In this document: positions 57,263 to 64,000 of the stretch, piece by piece
Numbering within the stretch: the stretch's first letter is position 1
How the letters are laid out: each line of letters starts with the position of its first letter
Assembly (NCBI GenBank): GCA_030374805.1
Contig: JARGSG010000225.1
Span: forward strand, 558,001 to 622,000
Direction: 5' to 3'
DNA length: 64,000 nucleotides
From: Gracilaria gracilis
Lineage: Eukaryota > Rhodophyta > Florideophyceae > Gracilariales > Gracilariaceae
Translations under genes and position numbers: made by a program
The notes under the pieces: model-generated
The model's input: the letters and a program-made list of their open reading frames with translations, nothing else
The model's database searches: none
Told to the model about the DNA's origin: nothing

Positions 57263-58756
57263 TTGGAAGATCCCTTGTCAAACAACCCTGTTCGTTTTGT
57301 GACGTAAGTTGCAGGAAAGGTTCAGGATCGTCTTCGTGCATCTGCTACGACCACGACATGTAACTTTGGCGGTCTATCCGCACCGAGGAACCGTAAAGGA
57401 TCTGATACGAGAAAGGAAAGCTAAATGTCGATGAAGGCGTTAGCGTTAAAAGACAAACATAAAATCACCAGATAAATCACAAGTCTGTGACACTCCATCC
57501 GAAGTAAATAAACGTCTCTCTGTGACAAGAGTCTGTGTCAGACACAAGACAACGTCTCGAAGACATGTAACGAAACTGCTGTTGTTGGTTCATTCGAAAC
57601 GCCCACGTCAATTCCTAGTACGGCACGGGTTGCTGAACAGTACGCTTTAAGACACTCCAAGACAGGTGTGGCCCACATCATGTTCATTATGATGATCAGC
57701 CTTCGATAACTATCATATCTCTTATCTCTAGTAGTTTCTAGCTATGGGGTGAGAGAGAGGTGGAGCAAGACGGATCTTGCCATGTTTTGGAACTCTTCCC
57801 GGCATGTAACGTTACCCCTCTCTCTCTCTCTCTCATTTATGAAACGCGTACGTGAAATACTCGTACGCGGGGGTATGCTAAGAACCCCAACAACCTATAA
57901 CACTTATCTCTACACCGTAGCCACAAACCACAAATCAGTAGCCGTGCTACACTCACGGGGCTATAATATGGTACAAAGAAAGTATTAGGTACCTAAGGTG
58001 TTTTCGACCGCAGAAGCGTTTCGTTTGCGACGATAATCGCCTTCTTCTTCACTGAACCTCTCCATTCAACCTCTAGAGCTCGCCGCGTAAGGTGTACACC
58101 ACGACAAGGCGCTTCGCATGTACCGCTTTTGTCGCCAAAGAAACCATTGACGACGTCCTTTCCACCCAACCCCTATATCATCGGCGAGATCAGGTAAAAG
58201 AACCGGCGCGTAGCCTGCGTCATCTTCCGACCCAAGCGTAGTCCATCCCAGAAAACCCTGGAAAAGCCCTGTCCAGAGGCTCCATTGAAGCTCTTCGTTC
58301 GAGGGAAAAAATTCAGGGAAAGGGCGGTTGGATCTTCTTCCGAAAACAGGCTCGTGACCGACTGCGTGCGTGCAGTTAGACGGGGGCCTTTTCACGACGT
58401 ACCACCCAGGTCCGCGACGGCGACCGGCAAGCTGACCGATCGCTTGGGCGAGTTTAACGACCTCCCGGGTCGCGTTACCCCTCTAAAAACCGTTGCCAAC
58501 TGTACAGGATATATAGTGGGTGACCTAGATACCAAGACCAACGGAGATAGTGATAGGCACGACATTGCAATCTCCATGGAGACAACGTCATGGCCCCGGC
58601 CCCCTACACCTCCTACGTCGTGTAGAATGGCCCGGGGCCCACGTCATCACCCAATGCTTCGCTATCAGTTCAGAATTTCGCTGATTGTAGTTGAACACTT
58701 GCAATTGACTCTACTTGAGGCCGAGGGTTGGTCCCCCTGCCGTAACCAAAAGCTAT
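57263..58756. other. Gene-poor region with CT/GA simple repeats and a GC-rich hairpin
   Basis: About 1.5 kb. A CT microsatellite lies at 57817-57834, complementary to a shorter GA run near 57750-57757, so the intervening 60 bp could loop. A strong hairpin occurs at 58592-58640. Several frames exist at 58285-58845 without features. The promoter of the following gene must be in the right part. Confidence 0.45.
57817..57834. repeat. CT dinucleotide microsatellite
   Basis: Nine CT units in a row. Confidence 0.85.
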
Positions 58757-61372
58757 ATGAAACAGGACGTGCAGGTATTTCGTGTACACATTTTCGCGGA
58801 GTATCGCTCATGGAAGGGACAAGGAACCCGTGGGTATTCAGCTGAAGACAATAGTAGACGCCAAACAATGAACACAAACGCAGGATGCATTTGCTGCGAT
58901 AGTGGATACGCTCTCTCGGAGAGGCAATCGGAAAAATTCCGACAGTGGTTGGAATGCCTTCACAACATTGTGAGCGGAGATGTTAGAATTGGTTCACGAA
59001 CGCCACTACGGGACAAGCCCATCTTTCTGACCCCCGAAGTTCTCCCCGGGGGATTTGCAAATGGTCGCCTCATGGCGGGAGGTGACCTCGCCCCTTTTGA
59101 ACAAGAGTTGGTCAACAAGAATGGCTGGAATTTTTCTAATCTATCCAACGAATACCGAGTCCAGTTGCAGAACTTGAGAAAGTCTTTGAACAAATACTTC
59201 TTGTCCCCGAAAGGATTGGGAGAACTATTCGACTTGCTCAAATCTGGAAAGTATCATTGCGTTTATCCAGAAGAGGCAGCACTTCTTGCTGTGCTATGGA
59301 TGTTAGAACGCCGAGATTTCGAGCTTGCACGTGGACTGGTGAGTACTATTGCACCCTACTTTGGGGATGTACGTTTCTACCCCCACCCATCGTCGGCTCC
59401 TAAATCTCTGGACCTGAAGTGCAGCTTGCTCACTGTGGGTGCTTTCAAGCGTGGAGTTTCAGACATGCGAGTGTCGCACGGTAGCCTTTCGTATGCCATA
59501 AACAAGCTAATTGTGGAGGACTGCGCTCCGAGCTATGACAGGCTCGTATCGCTGATACTAGCCACATGTAAGAAGGGAGCTTTTGACTTGATACCCTTCG
59601 AAGCTCGTCCTTCGAACAAAATGGTCGCTGCATTTAAGATCCTGTTCCGGCGCTTCGAGAACGTCCAGAGAATGTATGAATCTTTCCTTCATCTAGCCAA
59701 GCGTCCAAAAAAAGAACTGCGGCAGCTTGGAGAATCGCGGAATTGCGGAAAACTGCTGAGGTTCTCAAAGGCCTTTGTCGAAAGAAAGACAAAACGTATA
59801 ACTCGAATTGAAAGGAGTGAAGCGCAGAGGATAATCATTCAAATACGTGACAGGTCAAGGCGCGGACTGCCTTCGGTTTGGACACCGGGCCAGGACTTCA
59901 GTAACGCGGAAACTAGGTTGGATGAACTTCCCCGTAAGCTGAAAATTTTCAGGGAGCGCCAAAGAAAGACTACATTAGCAGAACACCAACTGGTTTCACA
60001 TGACTGGAAGGAACTTTCCTTGAATCGCGTTACTAAACCAAGTGTAGACGATCAAACTGGGATTGATGATGTTGGGCCAATGACCCAACCTGTTACCAGA
60101 AGAGAGGCAGAACGTCACGGGTTTACGCGTGGTACAGCCATACCCCCCTTGATTTGTCGCATGGTAAGAATGCTTGAGAGACAACCTCTGAAAGCGATGT
60201 TTGAAAGAGAACTGGTGCCATCTATGGAAGTTTTGGCTATCCTGGTAGATCAAATCTTAGGGGCGGCACAGGCTCAAACCCAAGGACCCATCGAAACGAG
60301 AAGACTTTATGCCTCGCTTTTAGGAGCTTTTCGTAATCGCCGATCTCTACTCCTCTTTGATTATGAATCTCAAGTCAAGTTTGAAGAACTGCCTTGGGTT
60401 CATCGCCTGGAGGAGGTTCGAAGAGAGCACGACGATGCAGACGATCGCGACAAATCTCAACTATTATGTGAGATGGTTAAATTATGTATATCAAAGTGGC
60501 CTGACGTAATGATTCCGAATAAGATGATCACCGCTCTAGATCATATGGCCAGAGGTTTTTCAATATCTACTGCTGATGGCCCTTGGATAGGACTCCTCCC
60601 AGAGTTGGCAGCAGATATATTCATGGGTGGATTCACCCCAAAATGGTGCTTGCATGCCGCTTTGGCGAGGAAATTGCTGGCATCATCGCTTTACGCGAAG
60701 TACTACGGCACTGAACTTCGTAAATCTCTTTGGGATGGGATGGATCAAATACAGGTCGATGCTCGTCATAAATGTCGTCAATTCACGTCGTTGTGTACAA
60801 AACGGGGCGAGAAACAAAAAATGCAGGGGTACGTAGCCCGAAACCGAGCTGTTATCGAGGAATCTATGATACTCACGGGTCAAAACTACCCATACCTCCT
60901 TGAAGTGCTGGATTATCATGGGAAAGGGTTTGATAGCAAAGAGCTCTTAGAGATCTGTGTGAAGTGCTTCCAAAATTTGAAGCAAACGATGATCCCAGCT
61001 TTGGCCGATAAGACTCCCTGGCAAACACGCACGCGAATAACTAAAAATGTCGCTTACGGTTGGCGTCAACTTGTTATTCTGGTTTCATCAATGGACACTA
61101 AGGACGTGGAGCATTTCTTTCGACAGACTATAAGCCTGGAGGAGGCTGTTGGTGGCTGCACTCTGCAACGGGCTCTGGTGGATCTAAGAGCGGTATGGAT
61201 GGCTATGCAAAACGAAGCCTGGACGGGACGTCCATGGAAGCCTCTTCGTGGGTGGCACAGCGGCCAGCACAGTCTCTGGGACAAGTTGTGGTGTGAACGA
61301 CTGAGGAACAGGGCAGGCTCTCGTCATGACAGCCATGTCCGCAGTGGAGATTTGACGCTGTTAAGGGTATGA
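58757..61372 (+). CDS. Large protein of unknown function
   Basis: 871 residues from the ATG at 58757; an ATG at 58868 (MNTNAGCICCDSG, 834 residues) may be the real start because the compact region begins there. I do not recognise a family. It is mainly helical and basic, with few low-complexity stretches. Segments that look conserved: LPGGFANGRLMAGGDLAPFE, CVYPEEAALLAVLWMLERRD, a Lys/Arg-rich middle (ERKTKRITRIERSEAQRIII), and the end PWKPLRGWHSGQHSLWDKLW. No membrane helix or signal peptide. Helical layout could be a repeat solenoid. Codon use resembles the neighbours, so no sign of recent transfer. Confidence 0.7.
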   Translation: MKQDVQVFRVHIFAEYRSWKGQGTRGYSAEDNSRRQTMNTNAGCICCDSGYALSERQSEKFRQWLECLHNIVSGDVRIGSRTPLRDKPIFLTPEVLPGGFANGRLMAGGDLAPFEQELVNKNGWNFSNLSNEYRVQLQNLRKSLNKYFLSPKGLGELFDLLKSGKYHCVYPEEAALLAVLWMLERRDFELARGLVSTIAPYFGDVRFYPHPSSAPKSLDLKCSLLTVGAFKRGVSDMRVSHGSLSYAINKLIVEDCAPSYDRLVSLILATCKKGAFDLIPFEARPSNKMVAAFKILFRRFENVQRMYESFLHLAKRPKKELRQLGESRNCGKLLRFSKAFVERKTKRITRIERSEAQRIIIQIRDRSRRGLPSVWTPGQDFSNAETRLDELPRKLKIFRERQRKTTLAEHQLVSHDWKELSLNRVTKPSVDDQTGIDDVGPMTQPVTRREAERHGFTRGTAIPPLICRMVRMLERQPLKAMFERELVPSMEVLAILVDQILGAAQAQTQGPIETRRLYASLLGAFRNRRSLLLFDYESQVKFEELPWVHRLEEVRREHDDADDRDKSQLLCEMVKLCISKWPDVMIPNKMITALDHMARGFSISTADGPWIGLLPELAADIFMGGFTPKWCLHAALARKLLASSLYAKYYGTELRKSLWDGMDQIQVDARHKCRQFTSLCTKRGEKQKMQGYVARNRAVIEESMILTGQNYPYLLEVLDYHGKGFDSKELLEICVKCFQNLKQTMIPALADKTPWQTRTRITKNVAYGWRQLVILVSSMDTKDVEHFFRQTISLEEAVGGCTLQRALVDLRAVWMAMQNEAWTGRPWKPLRGWHSGQHSLWDKLWCERLRNRAGSRHDSHVRSGDLTLLRV

Positions 61373-62076
61373 TTTGACATGTTGCAGCTCGTGCAACGGC
61401 TGAAGTTGATGATGGTGGAAAGCTTCCACCACAATCCTGCAAGGTCTATAGCATAGCCGGGCTTGCATGGCTATTTCCTTCTACCTTTGAAGGAAGGGAG
61501 ATACGGACTTTTTGTGAGGTTATCGATACTGAGTACAGAATCATTCAATGCGTAAGTGCCTGTGTTCATGTATTTCCAAAACCTTTTACTCGGAACCATT
61601 CAATGCATTAGTGCCTGTGTTCATGTATTTCCTGAACTTCTTGTGCATGTGCAGTGATCATTACGAAGATGAAGCGAGAAGCAGAGAAAATTATGAATGG
61701 TGGCGAGTAGCCTCCATACAGAAGAATGTACGGTTCACTGAGCTTTCTGCTACGGTGAATGTGGTACGAGGGCTAGCTCTCGTTTCTCCAGAGAGAGAGA
61801 GACATTTGTTAGTTTGGTTGTTGATAGAGTGCGACGAAGGCATGCCTTTTTACTATATACGAAGGTATCCATACAAGCCTTGTATTACAAGAGTAGTGTT
61901 AACGCTACTAGTAAATTTGATCACCATTTTTTCATCTCGTGATGAAGTCAAACTGGTGATCTCCTCGAGGCATGTGCACTGGGTAACTCTACTGTAGAAT
62001 CAGTCAAATAGCCCGCTGTCGAACACACTTCTACGACTCTGAACGGGCTCTCAGGTTACGGTGGGAGGTGAAGAGA
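61373..62076. other. Intergenic region with direct repeat
   Basis: About 0.7 kb. A 36-bp direct repeat (61542-61577 and 61597-61632) with two mismatches. A 149-codon frame at 61548-61997 spans the repeat and is not supported by anything else. Confidence 0.45.
61542..61632. repeat. 36-bp direct repeat, period 55
   Basis: CATTCAATGC..AAGTGCCTGTGTTCATGTATTTCC style units at 61542-61577 and 61597-61632. Confidence 0.85.
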
Positions 62077-63441
62077 ATGTATCGACCTAAGATTTCATTC
62101 GTTTGTCCAACGGCCTCGGCGTTTAGCCTGCCATTTCGGAAAGTGGCTGTTTCCACCGCCTTAGCCGCTGCCTTATATTCTCTGCCAGCGCATCCCGTTC
62201 GAGCCGCGCCAGCCATTGACGTCACAAGAGATCCGGAACATGAATTTGCTGAGCAAGCATGGAAGTTTGTCAACGATTACTACCTAGACCCCTCCTTTAA
62301 TCATTTAGACTGGCAAAGCCAGTTAGAAAAGCTTCTTAATTCTCCATTACCTGACCGAGCTTCAACTTATAGATCATTAAGGAAAGCCGTTTCAAGACTA
62401 GATGACCGCTACACCCGTGTACTTGACCCGAAACAAATGGAACTACTCAGAAAATTTGATGTATCCGGTGTTGGTCTTCTTCTGACGAACGATGCGTCTG
62501 GCCGTCTCATTGTTGCGATAGAACCGCCGAAGGACACTGCAGCCGGCAAAGCTGGTGTCAAACGGGGCGATCAGGTTCTGGAAGTTGAAGGTCGGGATGT
62601 ATCCGATGTTTCACCTTTTGAAGTTGCTGAATGGATGCAAGGACCAGATGGCAGCGCTATGCAAGTACGATTTCGAGATATTGGAGATACAACTCTGACT
62701 CGTAGATATCAAGCAGAAAGATCCGCTGCAGCTGTAACAAAGGTTACGACTGTTGATCGTCCAGATGGGCGCATGGGCTACATTCGTCTGTCTGAGTTTC
62801 GAGCATCCGGTCGTGCGGAAGTTTCAAAGGCGTTGCAACGACTTTTGGCAGATGGTGCTGAATGGATCGTTATTGATTTGCGAGGAAATCATGGTGGGGT
62901 TTTCGAAGGCGCTTTAGAGATTGCCGGGTTGTTAGAGGGTGAGGGTCGTACCGTCGCCCATGTGAGTGGCCGGAACACCCGCGAGGGAGGCCTGCAAGAG
63001 TCGTATAAATCCCGAGTTGTCAAAGGGGAACATGTAATTGACGATAAGATCGACCTTGCTGTTTTGATCGATGACGAAAGTGCAAGTAGTAGCGAAGTTT
63101 TGGCAGGAGGCCTTCGAGATAGTTGCAGAGCAGCTCTTGTGGGTGAAAAGAGCTTTGGGAAAGGCGTCATCCAAGGAGTGTTTGGGCTGTCAGATGGTGG
63201 GGGAATCGTGATTACGATTGCAGAGTATCGGACCCCAAGGGGTGATAAAATTGATGGTATCGGGATTCCAGCCGATCTCCCTGTGAAATATGAGGGCTTG
63301 GATATGTTCCTGCAGTACCTTGGGATAACAAGAACAGATGAAAAGGGAGTTAAGGTTTCAAGGGAACAAGTAAGAAATGTAACCCGATCCTGTCGGGAAC
63401 GGTTCAATAGTCCAGAAATAACATCAGTCAATACTATGTAA
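62077..63441 (+). CDS. ctpA: CtpA-type C-terminal processing peptidase, thylakoid lumen
   Basis: 454 residues from ATG 62077. The start is bipartite: a basic plastid leader (KISFVCPTASAFSLPF) then a hydrophobic lumenal signal (VAVSTALAAALYSLPAHPVRA) with an AxA-type cut site before APAIDV. A PDZ domain covers about residues 125-205 (VSGVGLLLT, AAGKAGVKRGDQVLEVEGRD). The S41 protease part has YIRLSEFRASG, IDLRGNHGG, the Ser in DDESASSSEVLAGGLRD and the Lys in GEKSFGKGVIQGVF. The Ser-Lys dyad is complete. CtpA trims the D1 precursor of photosystem II; of several paralogues in algae I cannot say which this is. Single exon. Confidence 0.93.
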   Translation: MYRPKISFVCPTASAFSLPFRKVAVSTALAAALYSLPAHPVRAAPAIDVTRDPEHEFAEQAWKFVNDYYLDPSFNHLDWQSQLEKLLNSPLPDRASTYRSLRKAVSRLDDRYTRVLDPKQMELLRKFDVSGVGLLLTNDASGRLIVAIEPPKDTAAGKAGVKRGDQVLEVEGRDVSDVSPFEVAEWMQGPDGSAMQVRFRDIGDTTLTRRYQAERSAAAVTKVTTVDRPDGRMGYIRLSEFRASGRAEVSKALQRLLADGAEWIVIDLRGNHGGVFEGALEIAGLLEGEGRTVAHVSGRNTREGGLQESYKSRVVKGEHVIDDKIDLAVLIDDESASSSEVLAGGLRDSCRAALVGEKSFGKGVIQGVFGLSDGGGIVITIAEYRTPRGDKIDGIGIPADLPVKYEGLDMFLQYLGITRTDEKGVKVSREQVRNVTRSCRERFNSPEITSVNTM

Positions 63442-64000
63442 ACTCGATTTGACGGGCATCAGCGATAATCTGTTCGTCTAGGAACGATCCGGATCACCTT
63501 TCAAACATTCTTGGAATCTGGCTTCACTTCGGGTGGCTAACTTAACAGTGATAGCGTCCACGGAAAGGTTCTAGGATAGAACTCCTATCCTTCCTCCTCG
63601 TCGACTAGTCGTCGGCCAACATAATGTGGCGCCTATATTATAGGCGCCTCTCTGTGTAGCTAGGCCTTACCCAATGCAGAAATCAAGCGTTCTCTGGTTC
63701 TTTTCATGTTCCACTTTGCACACACATACACACACACGCTGCGCCCAAAAATATAGGGAGATAAGAATATATATCTCTCTCGCAGTGTTTATAGGCGCAC
63801 TAGCTTAATGCGAGTGACTTTAGATGCAAAAACTTCGCTGTTGAAAGAAACGATCGCACAAGGAAATCCAGCACTTTCTCAGGCCACTTCTTGTACCTTC
63901 TCAGTAAGAACAAGTCCCCAAGGAAGGGCGGAAGACAAATTCTCTAGACCCAGTCCTTTTTGTTTCGGCATGTCAACAAAATGAAGTGACCGACATCGTT
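63442..64000. other. 3' region after ctpA
   Basis: Contains a perfect hairpin at 63628-63648 and a CA-rich run near 63718-63738. No gene seen to the window end. Confidence 0.5.
63628..63648. repeat. Perfect 10-bp inverted repeat, 1-nt spacer
   Basis: GGCGCCTATA-T-TATAGGCGCC. Centred about 200 bp after the ctpA stop. Possibly a structural element of the 3' region. Confidence 0.92.

Noticed and set aside
57159..57341. 60-codon leftward frame overlapping the HIU hydrolase start
   Set aside because: Considered as an upstream exon with a targeting signal; no splice site fits and the hydrolase is complete without it.
61548..61997. 149-codon frame across a direct repeat
   Set aside because: Only support is its length; it spans the repeat and shows no family.

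Overview
The window looks like nuclear DNA of a red alga (Rhodophyta), most likely a multicellular florideophyte; this is an inference. Coding genes are dense on both strands and most are single-exon. The five introns I can place are short (71-118 nt) and GT-AG. There are many nucleus-encoded plastid-type proteins: IspF, RbfA, CtpA, an ORANGE-like zinc-finger protein, a carboxyarabinitol-phosphatase-like protein and a TrhO-type rhodanese. A cytosolic-type tandem CBM48 protein fits an alga that stores floridean starch outside the plastid. A tRNA gene carries an insertion in its D-arm, a feature known from red algae such as Cyanidioschyzon.

Layout. 1-8 kb: partial CA1Pase-like phosphatase, GST, Gfo/Idh/MocA dehydrogenase, ORANGE-like protein, PEX19, spermidine synthase. 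8-22.5 kb: an unknown two-TM protein, an IspF-HisE fusion, a divergent indole-glycerol-phosphate-synthase-like protein, a PAM2/Smr protein and a dual-CBM48 protein with a possible CaaX end, separated by long gene-poor stretches. 22.5-26.4 kb: a complete PIF/Harbinger DNA transposon with 13-bp TIRs, TAA target duplications, a PF04827 transposase, a frameshifted ORF1 and an internal 20-bp minisatellite. 27-40 kb: CDF zinc transporter, SPATA20-type protein, tRNA-Arg(UCU), UTP17/WDR75, Bub2-like TBC protein, MTAP-family phosphorylase. 40-53 kb: KLHDC4, ZNHIT3, a divergent H2B/H2A.X pair, a TrhO-methyltransferase fusion, RbfA, Erv1-type oxidase, a SANT protein, an STN1-like OB-fold protein and a plastid protein of unknown function. 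53-64 kb: ULP2/SENP-type SUMO protease, HIU hydrolase, a large unknown protein and CtpA.

Most neighbours are functionally unrelated, as expected in a compact eukaryotic genome. Some links do exist: spermidine synthase releases methylthioadenosine, the substrate class of the MTAP-family enzyme. UTP17 and ZNHIT3 both serve ribosome/snoRNP biogenesis. RbfA and the TrhO fusion both point to plastid translation.

The items most worth a second look are two apparently new domain fusions (IspF-HisE and TrhO-O-methyltransferase, the latter combining two successive steps of wobble 5-methoxyuridine synthesis), the 11-nt D-arm insertion in tRNA-Arg, and the matching stem-loops 3' of both histone genes.
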